64,000 nt of DNA, taken from contig NW_022881603.1 in NCBI RefSeq assembly GCF_003369915.1, positions 24,970,264 to 25,034,263 of the forward strand. Reading direction: 5' to 3'. Under the pieces are notes generated by a model. The model did not search any database and was not told the origin of the DNA. It saw only the letters and a program-made list of their open reading frames with translations. The translations under genes were made by a program, and so were the position numbers. Positions within the stretch are counted from its first letter, which is position 1, and each line of letters starts with the position of its first letter. This stretch comes from Drosophila miranda (taxonomy: Eukaryota; Arthropoda; Insecta; Diptera; Drosophilidae). Shown piece after piece: positions 24,292-36,600 of this stretch.

Positions 24292-25183
24292 ATGTGGACC
24301 TACATGATGGCTGCCGCCCGCGGAGATCGGGTTAACTCAATGATGTCCACCAGAAGACGCCCCGAAACCGAATCCCCAAAATACGGATACAAGAAGGTTT
24401 ATACATCGAGAGAGTGACTACTGTACTTATATGCATCGAAGCCTCTCCTCCCGCCCCATGTACCGCACCACCCGCTTCGTGGGACCCGCCTCCTCAGCGC
24501 CCGCCCAGTTGCAGCTGCCCTATCAATCGCACCACCAGCAGCCAGGGGCGTTGCCGGTCCCACCTCCACTCGAAGAGATTAGCGGTGGCTTGTTCGCTCC
24601 GTTTGCGCCAACCGCAGCGATTTCTGTCGAACAGGCAGCCAGCTCGATTCCCTTGGGAGCGGAAACCGATGAGCGCCTGGAGGTGCATCAACTTCATTAT
24701 CCACGCAGAAGTTGGCAAAGGACCCATCGCCATGGAAATCAGGTTGAGGTGGATGACGACGAGGATGATGATGATTTCGGTGGGGCTAATGGTGAGGACA
24801 ACCAAGAGGAAGTCATTGCTCCGACTGATCTGCAGCAGCATCGACACAAGCACCACCAGCTGCAGAACCATCGCCACCAACGACAACAGCAGCCGCACCA
24901 GCAGCACTCCAGTGATCCCAGCTACGTGGAAAACGGCAGAAAGCTGATACAGGTAGGAAAAAAGAAGAAAATGCACATCATTTTTCCATCGTGGCGTACA
25001 TATAATTTGATTGGAGATAACCGATAGCACAGAGCAGATAACTGATCAACGATAGCCCCTCCAACCCATAACCGATACATTATGGCCGCCATTGTTCCGG
25101 GCCAGCATTCAAATATGTGGAAATCTAATTAAGTAATTGCTTTAATTGATTGACTCCACTGCTGCCTGCAGGAATTGGCCTAG
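24292..25183 (+). pseudogene. Amplified small gene, copy 6 (first donor changed)
   Basis: Exon-like blocks 24,292-24,392, 24,442-24,952 and 25,172-25,183. It carries the same AAGAAGGTTT donor change as copy 5 but the shorter acidic tract, like copy 1. It is a close sister of copy 5, duplicated after the donor was lost. Exon 2 remains open. Confidence 0.5.
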
Positions 25184-25238
25184 TTTCTGGCCATACTGCA
25201 TGCTTCATGCTCCATGCCTGTAGTGCGCTTGTTGTAAG

Positions 25239-28200
25239 AAAAAACGAGGGGGAACGTTGTGAGTTGCTGCGGAGACCGCAACTCTACATTTATACCCGAT
25301 ACTTAGTCAGTATGGCTCTCCTCCGGCAGACGCCGCTAATATTAAACGACACGACAAAGAGTGCGTGCGAGAGAGACAGAAATCAGTCTGAGCGTGACGT
25401 CGGGCGCTGCGTAGCCACTGCAAATTAATTTCTTGCTTTTGGCTACAAAAATGATCCGATCTGATCAAGATTCAGCAATCTAATAGATATGGTCATTATC
25501 TATGATTTTGCGTTTTTAGTTTTCTCGAATGTGCAATATTGTGGATGCAACAGATTTTCGTCCTTTGTGGGGGCGGAAGGGGGTGGAGCGAAATTTTGAG
25601 ATACACGTTTTATAGTAAAATCTAACAGGAATGCGGATACCAAATTTGGTTACTCTAGCCTTAATAGTCTCTGAGATTTTCGAATATCTCCAGATTTTCG
25701 TCCTTTGCGGGGGCGGAAGGGGGTCTGGCGAAATTTTGAAACAAACTCGTCTCGGTCCGATATATTAGGAGTGTGGATACCAAATTTGGTTACTCTAGCT
25801 TTTGTAGTCTCTGAGATCTAGGCGCTAATGTTTTACTCTAAGCAAAGCCGCCTATGCTACGTGTGTGTTAGAGAGAGACAGGGCGAGAAAGAATGAAATT
25901 GTTTTCTTGATGCTGGCTATAATAATGATAAGATCCAATTCAGATTCCGCAGTCTTAAAGATATGGTCATTCTTTACAATTCTACGTTTTTGGTTTTCTC
26001 ATATCTTTAAAATTGTGGATGCCACAGATTTTCGTCCTTTGTGGGGACGGAAGTGGGCGGGGCGAAGTTTTGAAATATTTTTGTAGCAGTGACATATCAC
26101 AGAAGTCTGGATCTAGCTCTTATAGTCTTTGAGCACTAGGCGCTGAAGGGGACGGACAGACGGACAGACGGACGGACGGACAGACAGACAGGGCTCAATC
26201 GACTCGGCTATTGATGCTGATCAAGAATATATATACTTTATGGGGTCGGAAACGATTCCTTCTGGACGTTACACACATCCACTTTTACCACAAATCTAAT
26301 ATACCCCAATACTCATTTTGAGTATCGGGTATAACAAAAACGAGGGGGAACGTTGTGAGTTGCTGCGGACACCGCAACTCTACGGTTATACCCGATACTA
26401 AGTCAGTATGGCTCTCCTCCGGCAGACGCCGCTAATATTAAACGACACGACAAAGAGTGCGTGCGAGAGAGACAGAAAATCAGTCTGAGCGTGACGTCGG
26501 GCGCTGCGTAGCCAGTGGAAATTGATTTCTTCCTTTTGGCTATAAAAATGATCTGATCTGATCCAGATTCAGCAGTCCGATAGATATGGTCATTATCTAT
26601 GATTTTGCGTTTTTAGTTTTCTCGAATGTGCAATATTGTGGATGCCACAGATTTTCGTCCTTTGTGGGGGCGGAAGTGGGCGGAGCGAAGTTTTGAAATA
26701 TTTTTGGAGCAGTGACATATCACAGAAGTCTGGATCCAAAACATCGTTGCTCTAGCTCTAATAGTCTTTGAGCACTAGGCGCTAATAGGGACGAACAGAC
26801 GGACAGACGGACGGACGGACAGACGGACAGACAGACATGGCTCAATCGACTCGGCTATTGATGCTGATCAAGAATATATATACTTTATGGGGTCGGAAAC
26901 GATTCCTTCTGGACGTTACACACATCCACTTTTACCACAAATCTAATATACCCCAATACTCATTTTGAGTATCGGGTATAAAAAAACGAGGGGGAACGTT
27001 GTGAGTTGCAGCGGACACCGCAACTCTACAGTTATACCCGATACTAAGTCAGTAGGAGAGACAGCCACTCCGGCAGACACCGCTAATTTGAACGACACGA
27101 CAAAGAGTGCGTGCGAGAGAGACAGAAAATCAGTCTGAGCGTGACGTCGGGCGCTGCGTAGCCACTGCAAATTGATTTGTTCCTATTGGCTATAAAAATG
27201 ATCTGATCTGATCCAGATTCAGCAATCTGATAGATATGGTCATTATCTATGATTCTGCGTTTTTAGTTTTCTCGAATGTGCAATATTGTGGATGCAACAG
27301 ATTTTCGTCCTTTGTGGGGGCGAAAAAGGGTGGGGTGAAATTTTGAGATATACGTTTTATAGTGAGATCCAACAGGAGTGCGGGTACCAAATTTGGTTAC
27401 TTTACCCTTTATAGTCTCTGAGATTTGTGAATATCCCCAGATTTTCATTCTTTGCGGGGGCGGAAGGGGGTGTGGCGAAATTTTGAAACAAACTCGTCTC
27501 GGTCCGATATATTAGGAGTGTGGATACCAAATTTGGTTGCTCTAGCTTTTATAGTCTCTGAGATCTAGGCGCTAATGTTTTACTCTAAGCAAAGCCGCCT
27601 ATGCTACGTGTGTGTTAGAGAGAGACAGGGCGAGAAAAAATGAAATTGTTTTCTTGATGCTGGCTATAATAATAATACGATCTGGTTCAGACTTTGCACT
27701 CTAGAAGATATAGTCATCTTCTACGATTCTGCGTTTTTAGTTTTCTCGTATCGTCGAAATTGTGGATGCCACAGATTTTCGCCCTTTGTGGGGGCGGAAG
27801 TGGGCGGGGCAAAGTTTTGAAATATTTTTGTATCAGTGACATATCACAGAAGTCTGGATCCAAAACATCGTTGCTCTCGCTCTTATAGTGTTTGAGCACT
27901 AGGCGCTGAAGGGGACGGACAGACGGACGGACGGACAGACGGACAGACAGACATGGCTCAATCGACTCGGCTATTGATGCTGATCAAGAATATATATACT
28001 TTATGGGGTCGGAAACGATTCCTTCTGGACGTTACACACATCCACTTTTACCACAAATCTAATATACCCCAATACTCATTTTGAGTATCGGGTATAAAAA
28101 AAACGAGGGGGAACGTTGTGAGTTGCTGCGGACACCGCAACTCTACAGTTATACCCGATACTTAGTCAGTATGGCTCTCCTCCGGCAGACGCCGCTAATA

Positions 28201-29219
28201 TTGAACGACACGACAAAGAGTGCGTGCGAGAGAGACAGAAAATCAGTCTGAGCGTGACGTCGGGCGCTGCGTAGCCACTGCAAATTGATTTGTTCCTATT
28301 GGCTATAAAAATGATCTGATCTGATCCAGATTCAGCGATCTGATAGATATGGTCATTATCTATGATTCTGCGTTTTTAGTTTTCTCGAATCTGCAATATT
28401 GTGGATGCAACAGATTTTCGTCTTTTGTGGGGGCGGAAGGGGGTGGGGTGAAATTTTGAGATATACGTTTTATAGTGAGATCTAACAGGAGTGCGAATAC
28501 CAAATTTGGTTACTCTAGCCTTAATAGTCTCTGAGATTTGTGAATATCCCCAGATTTTCATCCTTTGCGGGGGCGGAAGGGGGTGTGGCGAAATTTTGAA
28601 ACAAACTCGTCTCGGTCCGATATATTAGGAGTGTGGATACCAAATTTGGTTGCTCTAGCTTTTGTAGTCTCTGAGATCTTGGCGCTAATGTTTTACTCTA
28701 AGCAAAGCCGCCTATGCTACGTGTGTGTTAGAGAGAGACAGGGCGAGAAAAAATGAAATTGTTTTCTTGATGCTGGCTATAATAATAATACGATCCAATT
28801 CAGATTCCGCAGTCTTAAAGAGATGGTCATTCTCTACAATTCTACGTTTTTGGTTTTCTCATATATTTAAAATTGTGGATGCCACAGATTTTCGTCCTTT
28901 GTGGGGCGGAAGTGGGCGGAGCGAAGTTATGAAATATTTTTGTAGCAGTGACATATCACAGAAATCTGGGTCCAAAACATCGTTGCTCTAGCTCTTATAG
29001 TCTTTGAGCACTAGGCGCTGAAGGGGACGGACAGACGGACGGACGGACAGACGGACAGACGGGCAGACAGACAGGGCTCAATCGACTCGGCTATTGATGC
29101 TGATCAAGAATATATATACTTTATGGGGTCGGAAACGATTCCTTCTGGACGTTACACACATCCACTTTTACCACAAATCTAATATACCCCAATACTCATT
29201 TTGAGTATCGGGTATAAAA
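25239..29219. repeat. DINE-like run 7 (four units, one short)
   Basis: Unit ends are near 26,334, 26,981, 28,097 and 29,217. The second unit (26,341-26,981) is only about 640 bp. It jumps from the first GGGGGCGGAAG box to the last, as expected from recombination between internal sub-repeats. Confidence 0.8.
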
Positions 29220-29655
29220 AAGCCAACAGTTTTATATTTAATTGCTTAGTTACTGCTGCAGCAGTACTGCCCTATAACATCCCTTCCTTCTTTCCTTAAC
29301 TCTCCTCACTAAGCGGCTGCCGTTTATGCTTACGTCTCTCAAACTGTTTTATGACCCTGCGGCAAGGAGTCTTTATGACTGCCTCGAGTCCTCCTCTGCG
29401 GTGCAGCTGGCAGGCGGGTGCCAAACCAGAATTGCTGTCAAGCGGGCGTTTAGCCACTTCAGCCACCAACAACTTTAACTTCAACTTAAAGCTGAAGTTG
29501 AATTGAAGTTGAATACAAAACTTTTCATCCTTATATTATGTATGCTTTCCGCTTTTCTACAAACTACATTCCCGTGCAGACTTCGACCTTGGTCTTCATA
29601 ATGCGAATGTGTTCGTGCCCTGCGTAGTCGCATTCCATCCCTTGACAGCTCAACA

Positions 29656-30559
29656 ATGTGGACCTACATGATGGCTGCCGCCCGCGGAGATCGGGTTAAC
29701 TCAATGATGTCCACCAGAAGACGCCCCGAAACCGAATCCCCAAAATACGGATACAAGTAAGTTTATACATCGAGAGAGTGACTACTGTACTTATATGCAT
29801 CGAAGCCTCTCCTCCCGCCCCATGTACCGCACCACCCGCTTCGTGGGACCCGCCTCCTCAGCGCCCGCCCAGTTGCAGCTGCCCCATCAATCGCACCACC
29901 AGCAGCCAGGGGCGTTGCCGGTCCCACCTCCACTCGAAGAGATTAGGGGTGGCTTGTTCGCTCCGTTTGCGCCAACCGCAGCGATTTCTGTCGAACAGGC
30001 AGCCAGCTCGATTCCCTTGGGAGCGGAAACCGATGAGCGCCTGGAGGTGCATCAACTTCATTATCCACGCAGAAGTTGGCAAAGGACCCATCGCCATGGA
30101 AATCAGGTTGAGGTGGATGACGACGAGGATGACGACGAGGATGATGATGATTTCGGTGGGGCCAATGGTGAGGACAACCAAGAGGAAGTCATTGCTCCGG
30201 CTGATCTGCAGCAGCATCGACACAAGCACCACCAGCTGCAGAACCATCGCCACCAACGACAACAGCAGCCGCACCAGCAGCACTCCAGTGATCCCAGCTA
30301 CGTGGAAAACGGCAGAAAGCTGATACAGGTAGGAAAAAAGAAGAAAATGCACATCATTTTTCCATCGTGGCGTACATATAATTTGATTGGAGATAACCGA
30401 TAGCACAGAGCAGATAACTGATCAACGATAGCCCCTCCAACCCATAACCGATACATTATGGCCGCCATTGTTCCGGGCCAGCATTCAAATATGTGGAAAT
30501 CTAATTAAGTAATTGCTTTAATTGATTGACTCCACTGCTGCCTGCAGGAATTGGCCTAG
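29656..30559 (+). CDS. Amplified small gene, copy 7
   Basis: Exons 29,656-29,756, 29,806-30,328 and 30,548-30,559, about 211 residues. Donor and acceptors are intact. The protein is nearly the same as copy 2 (EEIRGG, ERLEV, long acidic tract) but with GDRVNSMM in exon 1. It has the 6-bp intron-2 loss shared with copies 5 and 6. This is the last copy before about 8 kb of pure DINE units. The function is unknown. Confidence 0.5.
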
Positions 30560-30615
30560 TTTCTGGCCATACTGCATGCTTCATGCTCCATGCCTGTAGT
30601 GCGCTTGTTGTAAGA

Positions 30616-33600
30616 AAAAACGAGGGGGAACGTTGTGAGTTGCTGCGGAGACCGCAACTCTACATTTATACCCGATACTTAGTCAGTATGGCTCTCCTCC
30701 GGCAGACGCCGCTAATATTAAACGACACGACAAAGAGTGCGTGCGAGAGAGACAGAAATCAGTCTGAGCGTGACGTCGGGCGCTGCGTAGCCACTGCAAA
30801 TTGATTTCTTGCTTTTGGCTACAAAAATGATCCGATCTGATCAAGATTCAGCAATCTAATAGATATGGTCATTAGCTATGATTTTGCGTTTTTAGTTTTC
30901 TCGAATTTGCAATATTGTGGATGCAACAGATTTTCGTCCTTTGTGGGGGCGGAAGGGGTGGGGCGAAATTTTGAGATACACGTTTTATAGTAAAATCTAA
31001 CAGGAATGCGGATACCAAATTTGGTTACTCTAGCCTTAATAGTCTCTGAGATTTTTGAATATCTCCAGATTTTCGTCCTTTGCGGGGCGGAAGGGGGTGT
31101 GGCGAAATTTTGAAACAAACTCGTCTCGGTCCGATATATTAGGAGTGTGGATACCAAATTTGGTTGCTCTAGCTTTTATAGTCTCTGAGATCTAGGCGCT
31201 AATGTTTTACTCTAAGCAAAGCCGCCTATGCTACGTGTGTGTTAGAGAGAGACAGGGCGAGAAAAAATGAAATTGTTTTCTTGATGCTGGCTATAATAAT
31301 AATACGATCTGGTTCAGACTTTGCACTCTAGAAGATATAGTCATCTTCTACGATTCTGCGTTTTTAGTTTTCTCGTATCGTCGAAATTGTGGATGCCACA
31401 GATTTTCGCCTTTGTGGGGGCGGAAGTGGGCGGGGCAAAGTTTTGAAATATTTTTGTATCAGTGACATATCACAGAAGTCTGGATCCAAAACATCGTTGC
31501 TCTAGCTCTTATAGTGTTTGAGCACTAGGCGCTGAAGGGGACCGATAGACGGACGGACGGACAGACGGACAGACAGGCATGGCCAAATCGACTAGGCTAT
31601 TGATGCTGATCAAGAATATATATACTTTATGGGGTCGGAAACGATTCCTTCTGGACGTTACACACATCCACTTTTACCACAAATCTAATATACCCCAATA
31701 CTCATTTTGAGTATCGGGTATAAAAAAAACGAGGGGGAACGTTGTGAGTTGCTGCGGACACCGCAACTCTACAGTTATACCCGATACTTAGTCAGTATGG
31801 CTCTCCTCCGGCAGACGCCGCTAATATTGAACGACACGACAAAGAGTGCGTGCGAGAGAGACAGAAAATCAGTCTGAGCGTGACGTCGGGCGCTGCGTAG
31901 CCACTGCAAATTGATTTGTTCCTATTGGCTATAAAAATGATCTGATCTGATCCAGATTCAGCGATCTGATAGATATGGTCATTATCTATGATTCTGCGTT
32001 TTTAGTTTTCTCGAATCTGCAATATTGTGGATGCAACAGATTTTCGTCTTTTGTGGGGGCGGAAGGGGGTGGGGTGAAATTTTGAGATATACGTTTTATA
32101 GTGAGATCTAACAGGAGTGCGAATACCAAATTTGGTTACTCTAGCCTTAATAGTCTCTGAGATTTGTGAATATCCCCAGATTTTCATCCTTTGCGGGGGC
32201 GGAAGGGGATGTGGCGAAATTTTGAAACAAACTCGTCTCGGTCCGATATATTAGGAGTGTGGATACCAAATTTGGTTGCTCTAGCTTTTATAGTCTCTGA
32301 GATCTAGGCGCTAATGTTTTACTCTAAGCAAAGCCGCCTATGCTACGTGTGTGTTAGAGAGAGACAGGGCGAGAAAAAATGAAATTGTTTTCTTGATGCT
32401 GGCTATAATAATAATACGATCCAATTCAGATTCCGCAGTCTTAAAGAGATGGTCATTCTCTACAATTCTACGTTTTTGGTTTTCTCATATCTTTAAAATT
32501 GTGGATGCCACAGATTTTCGTCCTTTGTGGGGGCGGAAGTGGGCGGAGCGAAGTTATGAAATATTTTTGTAGCAGTGACATATCACAGAAGTCTGGGTCC
32601 AAAACATCGTTGCTCTAGCTCTTATAGTCTTTGAGCACTAGGCGCTGAAGGGGACGGACAGACGGACGGACGGACAGACGGACAGACAGACAGGGCTCAA
32701 TCGACTCGGCTATTGATGCTGATCAAGAATATATATACTTTATGGGGTCGGAAACGATTCCTTCTGGACGTTACACACATCCACTTTTACCACAAATCTA
32801 ATATACCCCAATACTCATTTTGAGTATCGGGTATAAACGAGGGGGAACGTTGTGAGTTGCTGCGGACACCGCATCTCTACAGTTATACCCGATACTAAGT
32901 CAGTATGGCTCTCCTCCGGCAGACGCCGCTAATATTAAACGACACGACAAGGAGTGCGTGCGAGAGAGACAGAAAATCAGTCTGAGCGTGACGTCGGGCG
33001 CTGCGTAGCCACTGCAAATTGATTTGTTCCTATTGGCTATAAAAATGATCTGATCTGATCCAGATTCAGCAATCTGATAGATATGGTCATTATCTATGAT
33101 TCTGCGTTTTTAGTTTTCTCGAATGTGCAATATTGTGGATGCAACAGATTTTCGTCTTTTGTGGGGCGGAAGGAGGTGGGGTGAAATTTTGAGATATACG
33201 TTTTATAGTGAGATCTAACAGGAGCGCGGATACCAAATTTGGTTACTCTAGCCTTAATAGTCTCTGAGATTTGTGAATATCCCCAGATTTTCATCCTTTG
33301 CGGGGGCGGAAGGGGGTGTGGCGAAATTTTGAAACAAACTCGTCTCGGTCCGATATATTAGGAGTGTGGATACCAAATTTGGTTGCTCTAGCTTTTGTAG
33401 TCTCTGAGATCTAGGCGCTAATGTTTTACTCTAAGCAAAGCCGCCTATGCTACGTGTGTGTTAGAGAGAGACAGGGCGAGAAAAAATGAAATTGTTTTCT
33501 TGATGCTGGCTATAATAATAATACGATCCAATTCAGATTCCGCAGTCTTAAAGAGATGGTCATTCTCTACAATTCTACGTTTTTGGTTTTTTCGTATCTT

Positions 33601-36600
33601 TAAAATTGTGGATGCCACAGATTTTCGTCCTTTGTGGGAGCGGAAGTGGGCGGGGCGAAGTTTTGAAATATTTTTGGAGCAGTGACATATCACAGAAGTC
33701 TGGATCCAAAACATCGTTGCTCTAGCTCTTATAGTCTTTGAGCACTAGGCGCTGAAGGGGACGGACAGACGGACGGACGGACAGACGGACAGACGGACAG
33801 ACGGACAGACAGACAGACAGACAGGGCCCAATCGACTCGGCTATTGATGCTGATCAAGAATATATATACTTTATGGGGTCGGAAACGATTCCTTCTGGAC
33901 GTTACACACATCCACTTTTACCACAAATCTAATATACCCCAATACTCATTTTGAGTATCGGGTATAACGAGGGGGAACGTTGTGAGTTGCTGCGGAGACC
34001 GCATCTCTACAGTTATACCCGATACTAAGTCAGTATGGCTCTCCTCCGGCAGACGCCGCTAATATTAAACGACACGACAAGGAGTGCGTGCGAGAGAGAC
34101 AGAAAATCAGTCTGAGCGTGACGTCGGGCGCTGCGTAGCCACTGCAAATTGATTTGTTCCTATTGGCTATAAAAAGGATCTGATCTGATCCAGATTCAGC
34201 AATCTGATAGATATGATCATTATCTATGATTCTGCGTTTTTTGTTTTCTCGTGTCCTCAATATTGTGGATGCAACAGATTTTCGTCCTTTGTGGTGGCGG
34301 AAGGGGGTGGGGCGAAATTTTGAGATATACGTTTTATAGAGAGATCTAACAGGAGTGCGGATACCAAATTTGGTTACTCTACCCTTAATAGTCTCTGAGA
34401 TTTGTGAATATCCCCAGATTTTATCCTTTGCGAGGGCGGAAGGGGGTGTGGCGAAATTTTGAAACAAACTCGTCTCGGTCCGATATATTAGGAGTGTGGA
34501 TACCAAATTTGGTTGCTCTAGCTTTTGTAGTCTCTGAGATCTAGGCGCTAATGTTTTACTCTAAGCAAAGCCGGCTATGCTACGTGTGTGTTAGAGAGAG
34601 ACAGGGCGAGAAAAAATGAAATTGTTTTCTTGATTCTGGCTATAAAAGATATTCCATCTGGTTCAGATTTTGCAGTCTAAAAGATATGGTCATTCTCTAC
34701 GATTCTGCGTTTTTGATTTTCTCGTATCTTTCAAATTGTGGATGCCACAGATTTTCGTCCTTTGTGGGAGCGGAAGTGGGCGGGGCGAAGTTTTGAAATA
34801 TTTTTGTAGCAGTGACATATCACAGAAGTCTGGATCCAAAACATCGTTGCTCTAGCAACATCGGACAGACGGACAGACAGACAGGGCTCAATCGACTCGG
34901 CTATTGATGCTGATCAAGAATATATATACTTTATGGGGTCGGAAACGATTCCATCTGGACGTTACACACATCCACTTTTACCACAAATCTAATATACCCC
35001 AATACTCATTTTGAGTATCGGGTATAAAAAAAACGAGGGGGAACGTTGTGAGTTGCTGCGGACACCGCAACTCTACAGTTATACCCGATACTTAGTCAGT
35101 ATGGCTCTCCTCCGGCAGACGCCGCTAATATTGAACGACACGACAAAGAGTGCGTGCGAGAGAGACAGAAAATCAGTCTGAGCGTGACGTCGGGCGCTGC
35201 GTAGCCACTGCAAATTGATTTGTTCCTATTGGCTATAAAAATGATCTGATCTGATCCAGATTCAGCAATCTGATAGATATGGTCATTATCTATGATTCTG
35301 CGTTCTTAGTTTTCTCGAATCTGCAATATTGTGGATGCAACAGATTTTCGTCTTTTGTGGGGGCGGAAGGGGGTGGGGTGAAATTTTGAGATATACGTTT
35401 TATAGTGAGATCTAACAGGAGTGCGGATCTTAATAGTCTTAATAATAGTCTTAATAATCTTAATAGTCTCTGAGATTTGTGAATATCCCCAGATTTTCAT
35501 CCTTTGCGGGGGCGGAAGGGGGTGTGGCGAAATTTTGAAACAAACTCGTCTCGGTCCGATATATTAGGAGTGTGGATACCAAATTTGGTTGCTCTAGCTT
35601 TTGTAGTCTCTGAGATCTAGGCGCTATTGTTTTACTCTAAGCAAAGCCGGCTATGCTACGTGTGTGTTAGAGAGAGACAGGGCGAGAAAAAATGAAATTG
35701 TTTTCTTGATGCTGGCTATAATAATAATACGATCCAATTCAGATTCCGCAGTCTTAAAGAGATGGTCATTCTCTACAATTCTACGTTTTTGGTTTTCTCA
35801 TATCTTTAAAATTGTGGATGCCACAGATTTTCGTCCTTTGTGGGGGCGGAAGTGGGCGGGGCGAAGTTTTGAAATATTTTTGGAGCAGTGACATATCACA
35901 GAAGTCTGGATCCAAAACATCGTTGCTCTAGCTCTTATAGTCTTTGAGCACTAGGCGCTGAAGGGGACGGACAGACGGACGGACGGACAGACGGACAGAC
36001 AGACAGGGCTCAATCGACTCGGCTATTGATGCTGATCAAGAATATATATACTTTATGGGGTCGGAAACGATTCCATCTGGACGTTACACACATCCACTTT
36101 TACCACATATCTAATATACCCCAATACTCATTTTGAGTATCGGGTATAAAAAAAACGAGGGGGAACGTTGTGAGTTGCTGCGGACACCGCAACTCTACAG
36201 TTATACCCGATACTTAGTCAGTATGGCTCTCCTCCGGTAGACGCCGCTAATATTAAACGACACGACAAGGAGTGCGTGCGAGAGAGACAGAAAATCAGTC
36301 TGAGCGTGACGTCGGGCGCTGCGTAGCCACTGCAAATTGATTTGTTCCTATTGGCTATAAAAATGATCTGATCTGATCCAGATTCAGCAATCTGATAGAT
36401 ATGGTCATTATCTATGATTCTGCGTTTTTAGTTTTCTCGAATCTGCAATATTGTGGATGCAACAGATTTTCGTCTTTTGTGGGGGCGGAAGGGGGTGGGG
36501 TGAAATTTTGAGATATACGTTTTATAGTGAGATCTAACAGGAGTGCGGATCTTAATAGTCTTAATAATAGTCTTAAACAAACTCGTCTCGGTCCGATATA

